This document shows positions 11,601-22,184 of a stretch of DNA of 64,000 nucleotides, piece after piece. The position numbers and the translations under genes are program-made. Position 1 is the stretch's first letter. Each line of letters starts with the position of its first letter. The notes beneath the pieces are model-generated. The model had not been told where the DNA came from and did no database searches. It was given only the letters and a program-made list of their open reading frames with translations. Location: the NCBI GenBank assembly GCA_002104985.1, contig MCGO01000117.1, positions 62,001-126,000 on the forward strand, read 5' to 3'. The DNA comes from Rhizoclosmatium globosum. Taxonomy: Eukaryota; Chytridiomycota; Chytridiomycetes; Chytridiales; Chytriomycetaceae.

Positions 11601-12457
11601 GTTCCTCAAGACCAGTATTATGAAGCATTAATGCGCGCCGAAACGAATGAAACTCGTATCATCGCCCTTGAACAAGAGCTCACCAATAATGCACGTGAAT
11701 TTGCGAGAAAGTTGGCAGATATGCAAAAGCAACTAATAGCAAAAGAACTTTCAAAACCTTTACCGAATTTAGGAGCGCTAAAAGGTGTTCGGAAGGATTC
11801 ACCTGTGGAAGTAAGCATATCGCTTTTTGTTAACTCAACAAAACGTTAATCCAACCTGATATAGGAGAGGAGTCGAGAACATAGGACACGGAGTCCACCA
11901 ACAGAAAGAAGATATCAATCTCCGATCGATGATCCCTATATACCACAATCCAGCTCTAATCGGTCCGTCAAGATTCCAGTGTATCGTGAACTCGAGTCCT
12001 CAGTCAAATCTAAACGACAGTCTGATGAGAATGGCAACTCAAACCATCGCTCTGATGAAAGCCTCGAAGAGAACGATAATTATTTCGACTCAGATTCTCG
12101 ACGAAATCACTCAGTTTCACCTCCAAAAACTCACCTCTTTTCGAAGAATCATCATGACGACAAGGAGCCACGATATGGAGTAATACACAAAACTCATCAT
12201 TTAAGGGAGAAGATACGATCCGGAAGATCTCATCAAAAAGAATCCTCATATGGTGGAGTTGTTCCTGAAATTCGATTGACAGACCCGGACAACCACGAAT
12301 TAACAAACCCAAGTGATCAAGTTATGGTCGCATAATGATTTTTTATGTACACTAACTCATAACTGAGCAGGCCGAAAGCCGTGAGAAGCGATACAGTCCT
12401 CCAAAGATTTCAACAGCAAAGCGACTTCCAATCTTCAATAACTCACTTTACTCATGA
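8604..12457 (+). CDS. CCDC33: CCDC33-like ciliary protein (C2 domains and coiled coil)
   Basis: About nine exons. The N-terminal third has C2-like beta-rich segments (LVINLSEAEFEDEGNYYIKFDV; ITVFIHNIWNLPGLN). The middle contains LVLECFLRGIVAKELP followed by a further C2-like region, and the C-terminal third is coiled coil with LKKQERIINKLGCYLKDRLP, VNLHKILAEENAQLKKR and RAETNETRIIALEQEL. Each block has a counterpart in the same order in animal CCDC33, whose tail reads similarly around 'VIEKMERVLEDRL' and 'LLAENAKLRTEL'. CCDC33 is found in ciliated lineages and is expressed in ciliated and sperm cells; its exact role is unsettled. The final exon is uncertain. The frame either stops at 12335, or splices at 12321-12370 (weak gttatg donor) to an Arg/Ser-rich exon ending at 12457. 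Confidence 0.82.
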
Positions 12458-15400
12458 ACATAAGCCACATAATTTCTCAATACACTCCACATCTCGAATA
12501 AATACCAAACTAGCTTGATCCCTCAAATAGTGAGGAAACACAACTTCTTCCAACCCCAATCCATCGACGGGTGGCTTGATGCTTCCTTTTCCCACTTGAA
12601 TCCTCATCCAAATATCGTTCGCGTCTTTTTTCGCAACAGCAGCCAATACTTTTTTGGAAGCGTCTTGGATCTTCTCATGTTGATCTGATGCCAAAAATCC
12701 CCAAACGCAATCCGTTATACGTATCAACTCAGGAACTTGAATTACAGGTATTGAGTTAACGATGCCAGAGAGTGTTTCCATCGCCTTGACAACAATCTTG
12801 AACACCACATTATGTGGGTCCCGCAATGTACCAGTTTGCTTAATTATAGTACCTCGCTTCTTCGCATCACCTGAAGGAGTGAAGGAAAAGGTTTTCAAAA
12901 CATGTTCAAGCTTAGGTAGTAGGTCTTGCAGAAAGCGTCGAAGTAAAAAGTCTCTTGACACAGTGGCAAACGAAGAAATGAGGTTCAAGGCTTCGAGTAT
13001 CACATAGTGTTGAGATGTACTTCCAAGAAGACGTATAATTGTTGGCCAGAGAACATGTGCCAGCGGATTTATGGTGTTAGGTTTGTCTTTTAGGAGCAAA
13101 ACAGATTTTGTGGACAAGCGAAGAACTAGAGTTTGAAGGTGTGGGTCATCCCGTGTAAGGAAGTGTTGAGCTTTTGTCAGTATTTTCTGAGCCATTTGTT
13201 CCGAGCTCGTGAGTTTGGGCTTCCCATCTTCTTGCTCGCTTTCCTCTTCTTTGTCCACTTCTTGCATCAATTCCTCGTCCGTTGGTTCCTTTTCTTCAGC
13301 GCCTTCTTTCTTAGAAAACGAAAATGGCACCCCGGGTTCTCTTGGTGGTATATTTTTCTCCATTGCATCCCATTCTTTCCGCCTCTTCATCTTTTCGTGA
13401 TACAGATCCTCAAATTCTTTCATGGCTTTAGAGACACGGTCAAATGCGCTTTCTTCTTTGGCTGCTTCCATAACTAAGCCACCAATGTTCTTGGTTGAGC
13501 CTCCAATGACCCCGACAAGAGTCTCTAAAGCGCCAAAGACACTTTCTAACAACGCATATTCACTTTGTCTGAAGTCAATCGCCATCAACACGTCTTCAAA
13601 GACATCGTCTAGATATGGTACTACATCTGTCCCCGCAACACCCAGAACCGCAACAAGAACATTTGGAGCATTTGGATATTCACCAAGATACCGAAGTCGC
13701 AAGGACAAATCGTTGACAATGTAGTCAATGTTTTGGACGATAAGTGTTTGGACAGTTGTTCCACATGATTGCGCCATTATCTGGAGCGTTCCCGCTGCTG
13801 TTTCGCTCACCATTCTGTTCGTGTCACCAATTTTCTCAATGACTGGATAGAGCACATCGATCAAGAATGGCGAAAATTCACCACGCGGGCCAAGATATCG
13901 GGACGCTGTTGAGATTCCATCGAGTAGTAGACAAGTGCTAACAACATTCTGGTTGATTGTTTTTATGATTGCTTTTGACTTGGTATCATCAGACTGAGGG
14001 GTTGGGGATTGAATAAGGGATAGTTGACGTCGTGTGGTTGGAGCTGGGAGGATAGGAGACGATAAGTAGACCATAATTAAACTTTGTAAGATTGCCATTG
14101 GCACAATAGAGTCCTTATTGGGTAGCCCGGAACTGAATTCGTTTATCAGGAAGATGATAACAGATTTATCTGAGTCCATTTCTTCAAATAGAGAGACAAG
14201 CATTGCAAATATCTGATCTGAGTTTCCAAACTCTGCCAAAATCTTCAGAACTCGTGAAACACCAGTCAAAACGTCTTGAGTTTGATTAGAATCTAAATAT
14301 TTTGTCACCAGTGAACCGACAGCAATGATTTCTTGTTCACTGTTGTTGATTGCAAGAGATGACTTTCCAATGTCTCTGTCCTCAATTAATTTGATATTTG
14401 AATGCTCAAAAGCAACGTTTTTGAGTACAGCCCGCAAGAACTCGTGTACAACTTCATTTGTAAACTGAAACTCCTTCAAGTCTTCAGAACAACGACCTAA
14501 TGCTGTCAAATAGCCGCCACAAAGTCGGAGCAGGTCACTTTTTAATCCCCAATCAGCGCCTACCAATGCATTCGGAATATCATGACACATCAAACGAGAT
14601 AGATCATCAAGCATCAAAGATGAGAACGGAGGGTGATTCAAGATCGATTCAACACTACGGCTACATTCTATTCGAACTTCCTCAGTTTCATCGTGTATAA
14701 ATCCAGAAATGCATTGGAGGAGAGTCATTGCTATGGAATCATCCCTTCCCAGCGATATCCGGCATTTTTGAAGAAGAGACGAGGAGAATTGGACATACGA
14801 AAGTCGGACTTTATAATTTTGATGACATTGTGGTTTGCGTAGTGGTGTCAACAACTTTTTTGTGACTTGAGCGATTCGTGTACATGTGTTTGTATACCAT
14901 TGAAGATTTCTGATATCGATTTGGGACAACATCGGTGCGTTTGTCGAAGCTAAGAGATTATTAGGCTAGTTAATCAGTTTATCTCCAGCATACCTTGTTC
15001 AGAAGCACTATCGTTGTCCTTAGCTTTAGACAGACTGGCCTGAACAACCTCAAACCACGGCCCATCCGTCAATCCTTTACAAATCACTAAACTGAGTAGA
15101 TCTAAGGCTTTAACCATTACGTTGGAACCAATCTTGTCAACGCTCCTCTTCTCAATAAATACAACCAGGTTCGAGACAAGGCCGGGAAGTACTTTTGCAG
15201 TATTTTCGGGTGATAGTAAGTTGACTATTAGCCCGAGCGTTTCCAAAGAAGCTATATGTAGCTGCTTGTCGGTAGTCGGAGCGAGAGTGTCGAGAATTGT
15301 AGAAATTGCTTGACCGTAAAGAGGCACGAACCGAGAGTCCCTGAGTTGATTAGACAGCAGCTTAGCATCAGGATGGGTGGATGGCTTAGGGTCTGCAAGG

Positions 15401-15864
15401 ACTACGCCGAGAGCCTTGATGGCAGCAGTTTTCAGTTCATCTGACACGACAGCATTTGCAGGGGCACTATTTGGATTCGGTGGAATGCAACCATAGAGAA
15501 TGAGAAGCGGAGTTGAAATGAGGACATCGCGGGTTCTTTTGCGGAGGAGTTAGGACCAACAACCAGTTAAACCAGCCAAAGAAAGCAAACAAACAAACAC
15601 TGTCAAAGTCACATGGCCACGCGCAGCTTTCAAAGCCGGCGCAAGAGCCTCTGCCGCGGCTTCCTTCGTTTGAACCGGCGCCGAATCGTTCGCAACAACG
15701 GAAAACAGCGACGACACAATCGACAGCGGCCCAGTTCCATCCGTCGTCAAGTCTGCCGCAATCCGCACTTCGCCACACAGCGGCGCAATCTCCGAAAACC
15801 TTCCTTGCGATTCGGCGAGTCGAAGTCGGGCTGCGAGAAGGCCAAGTGATGGTGCTCCCATCAT
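12452..15864 (-). CDS. TTI1: TTI1-like subunit of the TTT co-chaperone complex
   Basis: Large alpha-helical repeat protein of roughly 1,100 residues. It starts at 15864 (MMGAPSLGLLAARLRL) and has introns near 15540-15600 and 14940-14990, then a long final exon. The diagnostic part is C-terminal: an acidic linker, AQHFLTRDDPHLQTLVLRLS, NPLAHVLWPTIIRLL, RDFLLRRFLQDLLPKL and NDIWMRIQVG. These align with animal TTI1 around 'LLPLAHQAWPSLVHRL', 'GDFLRSRFCKDVLPKL' and 'DSTWFLLNELY'. TTI1 works with TELO2 and TTI2 to mature mTOR, ATM, ATR and related kinases through HSP90. Its partner TELO2 is also in this window at 56.6 kb. The start lies only 21 bases from the divergent GT90 start. A splice-acceptor-like sequence just before the ATG leaves room for an extra 5' exon. 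Confidence 0.85.
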
Positions 15865-15885
15865 TTCTGTTGAAAGTCAAAACAA

Positions 15886-17486
15886 ATGCTGCCAAAAAGG
15901 TCAATCCGAAAGCGCGTAGTCCTCGCCCTCCTGCTTTCACTAACTCTGTTTCTGGCTTCGACTGTCTACACAAGTCTCATCCGGGCTCCGAATTATGTAC
16001 ACATCGAAACAGATGCTCTGCCAGCAACTGCAATAGAATACTACCGCCAGGCAAGATCAGTTACCCTCAACACAAGTTATGAAGAAACCCCAATGCCGCC
16101 GCTAGGTTATGATAAGTGGCTTATTTTTGCTGTAAGTGAAGATAAGTAGATGGGATTCGCTAAGTTACAATGTAGCAACAACGACGCTGTCAAACTGATT
16201 GGAAATATTACAAGCAAATATTTCGTGATATTCATCCGCATACTATGGCACATCCTAAATACTTCCAACGAGTTCATCTTCAAGCTGAATATGGGTTTCT
16301 TGAAAGAGAAGCATCTTGGTTTATTCCACGCGTTTATCAATGGTTGCATCGCCGAATCTTTGGATATAAATGGCGTGGAGGCTATTTTACCGCTGGGAAT
16401 GAAACAATTGTGTATCCGCTCGCACACTTATTTAGCCATCCCTTCAAAATGGAGGTATCGGATATCGACGAACCATTAGCTCTTCCGTTTGATTCGCCGT
16501 GGCCGAAAAACTCTCCCTCGAACTATACAAACGTGCAATCCATGCTTGACAAGAATCAATGTTTTCGAACTAGCTTTCCCTCGACTATCCGAAACGCCCA
16601 TGGATATTTTCTTGGGCCTGATACTTTCAACACGACAAATTCGAAAGTTCCCATCTTTTCGCAAGCAAAGACACATTGCTTTTGGGATCTCACATTTCCT
16701 ATGAATTACCACGCAACGTGGAGTTTAAATAGAGAGAGAGACTTGATACCGTGGGAAAGAAAGGAGAATGTTCTGTTTTGGCGCGGTAGCACAACTGGTG
16801 GAAGGTAAGCCTGCATTGGCTCCACAAATCTGTAAAACCTACCATAGCTACACGAAAGACAAACCTTGGAAAAAATACCACCGAACCAGACTTGTACAGT
16901 GGGCTAGAAACTTTGCCGAAGAATATCCGGATGCGGTTTTTGACGCAGGTCTTGAGAACCCACCACCAATTCCAGCAAAACCAGGGTATCTCGTCGATAT
17001 TGGATTCTCTCGTGTTGTTCAATACGATAATGCGACCCTCAAAGCTGTAAAGAAAAAGTATCCTCTCAAGAAGAAGGTTGACCCCAAGAAAGCTTTTGAA
17101 TTCAAGTATCTAGTCGTGGTTGATGGAAACAGTGAGACTCTTTTGCTTAAGCCCGCCTTCGTGCTAAGTCTTAATTAGCTTGGCCGGAACGACTACAGTC
17201 ATACCTTCAATCAAACAGTGTTGTGTTATACAACGGAATCTTCTTTGATTACTACATGTGGATGCTGATTCCATGGGTTCACTACGTTCCAATCAAATTG
17301 GATATGTCCGATATGGACGAGAAAATGGAATGGTTAGTCGTAAACGACGATAAGGCTCGACAAATCAATGAAAATGCAAGAGATTTAATGAATATTGTGA
17401 ATCGAATTGAACAAACTCAATGTTATGCTGGATTGGTTTTGTTGGAGTATGCTCGGTTATATCGAGAAAAAGTCTACTTTATATAA
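15886..17486 (+). CDS. GT90 (CAP10/KTEL-type) glycosyltransferase, type II membrane protein
   Basis: The N-terminus is a clear signal anchor: basic MLPKRSIRKR, then a hydrophobic stretch of about 20 residues (VVLALLLSLTLFLASTVYTS). This supports the start at 15886. Introns at about 16132-16173, 16806-16845 and 17149-17176 join four exons. The catalytic CAP10 region shows ENVLFWRGSTTGG, HRTRLVQWARNF, FKYLVVVDGNSWPERLQSYLQSN, VVLYNGIFFDYY and LIPWVHYVPIKLDMSD, the order found in GT90 proteins such as cryptococcal Cap10 and animal POGLUT. Family members transfer xylose or glucose to glycans or protein; the acceptor here cannot be read from sequence. The 3' end converges on the GT4-like gene with 32 bases between stops. 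Confidence 0.88.
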
Positions 17487-17518
17487 AGAAAAAAGAAAAT
17501 ATAGCTATTTATAGTTAT

Positions 17519-18996
17519 TTATATATTCTCCACAATAAGGCATTGGTCCAAAATCGATTGAGTAACTTCGCTTCTCTGGGCTATCCACCCATTCAAATTG
17601 CCACTCTTTCCATGATATAACCACTCAATAGCTTCTTTCTCCACCAATTTCAGATTTTCAATCATTTCACGCGTTTCCTGCTCATACGTTTGGCGTGCTT
17701 TCCGCCCCATCTCAATACGATCGTCGGTACTCATCTCCAACACCTTCTTTATCCCTTCACAGATATGAAACGGCTTAACATTCACACTTGGATAAAAGTG
17801 CGGCTCAATAAGTCGATATGCCTCCGGGTATGGTGGATTGTGTCCCACCAGTATTCCGTTCACGCCATCCTTGACAAATTCGTTCATGGGTGGATGATCA
17901 GTCGTCAGCAAAACAGCTCCTATCGCCCGTGCTTCATTGATATAGTGTCCGTACCCTTCATTATTGGACGGACAGATGTGAATTCCATTTTGGAACTGAA
18001 GGGTACGCAAGGTGTTGATATCAACACGTTGCAGTAGTCTCACGTTGTGAGGAACAGGATTCCCCGAATTATAGCCCCATGAGTTTGCGTCCCTGTCGCC
18101 TACAACAGTAAGTGTTGGCCAATCTTTGTGCCATCGAAAACAGGTGATGATTTCGGGCGTATGTTTCCAGCCGGATTTACCGTACGAGTGAAAGAAAGTG
18201 TTGAAGTTTTGCGTCAAGTTTTTGGAAGAGATTGGTTCAACAGGATCCGGTGTGGAATGAGAAACATATTTTAGAATAGGTCGGGTAGTGATGTTATGGT
18301 GGTCGAGATATTTTTCAAGAGCTTGACAAATGACTCGTACTTTGCATAGGACAGTGTGAGTTCGTGGGAGAAGCCAGGATTGGAATCTTTCAATCTGTTC
18401 TATGTTGGGCAACCAGATATTTCGAATATTCGGAACGGCGAAGAAGACTTCAATCTGTGGCTCAAACGATGTTAATAGATGCCAAAAATGATGATAGGTT
18501 CTGTACCGGGTAGGCTCCGTGGAAGAATGTTGTATGTGGACAGTTTTGCATTTTCTGTATCCACGTCTCGTCATCAAATTCCGGACTGATTCTCATACCA
18601 GCGTGATAGATATACTGGACAAAATCTGAGCAGTGTCCCATACTCCTTCCGCCTTGGCTCTGAAAAGCATAAGCAATACATTGCACACCAAAATCATCTC
18701 ACCACGCTCATTTCAATTGGGAAGCATGTAGACAAGTATATCTCGCGCAATTTGGGCCCTTTTAATACATAGTCGCGGGTAATCATGAAGTTGTTGCCGT
18801 CATGGCAATATTCCAGCAGTTGTGTGATTGACAGCCTCGTTTCTGAACTGGTCGGTCGACCGATTGGAGACATGCGTTTGGGAGTGATGCATTGAGTAAC
18901 TGCAACACGTTTGAAGTATACTGTAGAGAGTATGGCAAGGAACAGGAGTGCCACGAGTATTCTAAGCCGATTGGGGCGGGCGATGATTTTGGCCAT
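17519..18996 (-). CDS. GT4-like glycosyltransferase, type II membrane protein
   Basis: Three exons. Exon 1 (from 18996) encodes MAKIIARPNRLRILVALLFLAILSTVYF, a basic-hydrophobic signal anchor. Exon 2 carries GGRSMGHCSDFVQYIYHAG, and the long last exon carries the catalytic half. The C-terminal part has the EX7E motif of retaining GT-B enzymes in NNEGYGHYINEA, followed by AVLLTTDHPPMNEFVKDGVNGILV and a helical tail, matching the Glycos_transf_1 (GT4) fold. The donor sugar and acceptor are not predictable. The gene is divergent from the patatin-like lipase with 56 bases between start codons, and is one of four glycan genes between 2 and 19 kb. Confidence 0.8.
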
Positions 18997-19052
18997 TCTT
19001 TTTCAACGGGACTTTGACAGGAATTCTGTATTATAATATTTCTCACATCAAA

Positions 19053-20955
19053 ATGCAGTCGTTTATAATCGAAGATCAGTATGAACTGGAAGACAACATG
19101 GCGAGGGCCACCACTTACTCTCAATGGTGCATCGCAGCAGAGAATCTCGACAGGTGATATTAATAACACTTAAAGTTGTATCTGATAGCCCAGATCCAGG
19201 CTCAAGGAACTGGACAAGAACTGGAGTTACGACGATGAATCCCCTTTGTACGATTACAAGCTCATCCGACACAGACGAGAGCTGCTTCAAAAAGCCAGAA
19301 ACGCAAAAGACTATCTTCAGATGGTCTACTTGCTTCGTTCGGGTGAGAGTGCCGACAAACATAACAGCAGGAATTATGATAGGCTCACACACAATTTGAA
19401 AGGGCTCTTGCGGAACCTCGGTGGACTGAATGAGATTCTTTTGTTTTCGCATCTCTTTCTCCGAACGAAGAAGCTGATTCAGGACTACCACGAAGAGGTG
19501 AGTAAAGCTCAAAGATAACCTACGCCACTCAACATCCACCCAAGGTCGTTCAAAGTATAAGATACATATCCGATAGTCCTTATGTTTCTTCAAAACTCGA
19601 GTTTCTGAAGGACACACGTCAGTCATTTGGATCTTCTGCGTTAGTTCTACATGGAGGAGCGTCATTCGCGCTTTATCATCTCGGAGTCGCCAAAACCCTC
19701 TTTGAACAAAATATGCTACCTCGCATAATCAGTGGATCCTCGATTAGTGCTTTGATGGCTGCATTGATTTGTATTCACACGGATGATGAACTCCCCACCA
19801 TCTTTGATGCAAGCGGAATCAAGTTGAAATCATTTGAAAAGAGGAACACGAAAGGTGGATATCAGCGAAAATTGAGGAGGTTATTGGAGCATGGGTATTT
19901 GCTTGATGCAGATGTTTTGACACAATGCGTCAATGATAACTTGGGAGATATCACTTTTGAAGAAGCTTTCCTCAAAACTCGCCGCATTTTAAACATAACG
20001 GTCAGCTCTGAGCGGTATGTAGTTTTCTCTACGCAGTTCTGTTCATAACCAGGCACGGAACAGCAAAAACGAGGTTCCCCGTCTTCTAAACTACCTGACA
20101 GCCCCAACGGTACTTATTCGGACGGCCGCTTGCGCCAGTGCGTCGTCTCTTGGAGTTTTTCGTTCAGTCAACTTGCTTGCAAAGGATAAGACAGGAAGAG
20201 TTGTACAATGGGGAGCTTCTCGTAAGTCCTCACTTTCAGTTGACTATTTCTTACTCCATTTTATACCATCAGATATCAAATGGGGTGACTCCTCATATGA
20301 TTCGTAAGTGTGTGTGACTCGTTTTATTTGGCGCTAATGCCTGTTCTTAGGGAATCACCTGAGGCGCGGCTGGCTGAGCTCTTCAATGTGAACCACTTCA
20401 TCGTATCGCAGTCCTCACCTCTAGCGACCCCATTCCTTCCAAAAGGACCACACCATCGCAAATCCAGTCCGTTCCAAAAATTGATGAGCTTTATGTTCAA
20501 TGAGGCTCGTCATATCATTAATCAAGTTGGGCATTTTGGTTTCTTGCCTGCAAGCGTTTCCTCTCTCTTCTCTCCCAAGCTTTTGGGTCATGTAACTATC
20601 TCTCCTTTGTTGACCATGAATGTGAGTTTTCCTCATTGTATAAATGCGTGTTAACGATAATCAGGACTTGTGGGCGGTTTTCTCAAACCCTCGCAAAGAA
20701 ACAATGAAGTACTGGATTGAAAAGGGAGAGAAATCAACCTGGCCTTTTGTGACGCTGATTCGCAACCGCACAATGGTAGAATTTGCTTTGGACAAGGCGT
20801 TTTTCAAGATTGATGCGGAGGAGCAGCAACGAAAACAAGGTATTCTGGGAAGCAATGATAATTTGAGCTCCAACGAAGGCTTATTTGCGCTGAAATGTGC
20901 GTTTGGAGGGGAAAAGAGGAGATCGTCTTTGAATTTATCGAGTTCAAATGTTTGA
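19053..20955 (+). CDS. Patatin-like triacylglycerol lipase (TGL4/SDP1 type)
   Basis: About seven exons starting at 19053 (MQSFIIEDQYELEDNM). Before the catalytic domain are WCIAAENLDRLKELDKNW and LRNLGGLNEI, as in lipid-droplet lipases TGL3/4/5 and plant SDP1. The catalytic domain has the oxyanion loop LHGGASFALYHLGV, the nucleophile elbow SGSSISAL, and AELFNVNHFIVSQ preceded by the dyad aspartate in WGDSSYDS. The family normally has G-x-S-x-G and D-G at these two places. Here both following glycines are serines, so activity may be altered. The TGA at 20953-20955 falls inside the start of the downstream F-box/LRR gene on the same strand. The known family role is triacylglycerol mobilisation; the substrate here is inferred. 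Confidence 0.85.
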
Positions 20956-22081
20956 AAAAATCCCTACGGAACTTGTTCAAGATATCTTTTCTCGCGTTCA
21001 TCCAAGCAATGTTCAAAAATACAGGCGTGTTTGTTCTTTCGTGAACGCCTGCTTGTCGGGCGTTAGCTTTGCTCAACTGAACTTGAAACGCATTTTTAAA
21101 CCATGCCAACCTCGAACGGAGGTCACCCTCACCTCAGATCTTGATCAGCTATGGTTTGCGTTACCGCCGGAGTATCAGAATGTCTATGTCGAGTTGGTAT
21201 GGAAATCTGTCACTAAATTCCAGAGTGCGGTTGACCTTTACAAACCAATCCCCAAGTCCATAGCCCTATTAAAAGAGCTCACAATATTAGATTTATATAA
21301 CTCCTGTGTCTGCGGAAAGATTCCTACGGAAATATGGAGTCTCACATCTCTTCAATTCTTATCACTATCGAATAACGATGTATACGGAATTTTACCAAGG
21401 GAGATTGGCAACCTGATCAATTTACGAGTTTTAGATTTGGCGTATTGTAATTTGATAGGATCCATTCCAAGTGAAGTACAGCTCTTGACACATTTAAGAG
21501 TGCTGCAGTTGCACCATAATAATCTTGAAGGATCCATTCCACCTGGGATTACAAAACTCCAATTTTTAGAAGAGCTCGCATTGAACAATAACTTTCTTTC
21601 GGGCTGTATCCCATTTTCAATCTGTGAGTTGACTTGCTTAAAGTATATCCATCTTAGCCACAACGAATTGGTGGGCTCAATTCCAAATGGAGTTGGTTGT
21701 CTGTCCTTCCTGACTTCGTTTTGTTGCGACTTCAACAAACTCAGCGGGCCAATTCCCGACAAATTATGTGACCTCGCAATGCTTCAGGAACTGCTTCTTG
21801 ATAATAATGATCTGACTGGTGAAATCCCAAACGCTATTGGGCAACTTCACTTGCTCTTTAAATTTCGATGCAATAACAACAAATTGACTGGAAAGGTTCC
21901 AAACTCGATAGGGAACCTCATGAACTTACATTACCTGAATTTAAGTAATAACGGACTGTGTGGAGACATTCCAAGGTCATTAGAAGGCCTTAGGGAGCTC
22001 AGAGAGTTAAAACTGGATGGAAATGCGTTGATAGGATTGGGAGGACTAGGGACATTGTTGAGCTCTGATTACCGACAATAA
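20948..22081 (+). CDS. F-box protein with plant-type leucine-rich repeats
   Basis: Single exon, 377 residues. An F-box-like N-terminus (FEKIPTELVQDIFSRVHPSNVQKYRRV) is followed by a linker and about ten 24-residue repeats of the form LxxLxxLxLxxNxLxGxIPxxI, for example LRVLQLHHNNLEGSIPPGI. The N-G-x-IP signature is the plant-specific LRR class, also seen expanded in some zoosporic fungi and protists. No signal peptide or kinase domain is present, so this is an intracellular protein, perhaps a substrate adaptor of an SCF ubiquitin ligase (inference). An in-frame stop 18 bases upstream fixes the ATG at 20948, which overlaps the last eight bases of the lipase gene. AATAAA follows the stop closely. 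Confidence 0.85.
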   Translation: MFEKIPTELVQDIFSRVHPSNVQKYRRVCSFVNACLSGVSFAQLNLKRIFKPCQPRTEVTLTSDLDQLWFALPPEYQNVYVELVWKSVTKFQSAVDLYKPIPKSIALLKELTILDLYNSCVCGKIPTEIWSLTSLQFLSLSNNDVYGILPREIGNLINLRVLDLAYCNLIGSIPSEVQLLTHLRVLQLHHNNLEGSIPPGITKLQFLEELALNNNFLSGCIPFSICELTCLKYIHLSHNELVGSIPNGVGCLSFLTSFCCDFNKLSGPIPDKLCDLAMLQELLLDNNDLTGEIPNAIGQLHLLFKFRCNNNKLTGKVPNSIGNLMNLHYLNLSNNGLCGDIPRSLEGLRELRELKLDGNALIGLGGLGTLLSSDYRQ

Positions 22082-22184
22082 TCAATAAAAACAAGCAGTG
22101 AAATGTATTTTATGAAGCTTCCGAGAGAGGATGAAATGAGCGAAAGAATTAATATATCCTAGCAAATCCAAAATCCCCCCATTT

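Noticed and set aside
12452..15864. Identification as GCN1 or an importin because of HEAT-like repeats
   Set aside because: The C-terminal blocks match TTI1 in order and length; neither GCN1 nor importin landmarks are present.
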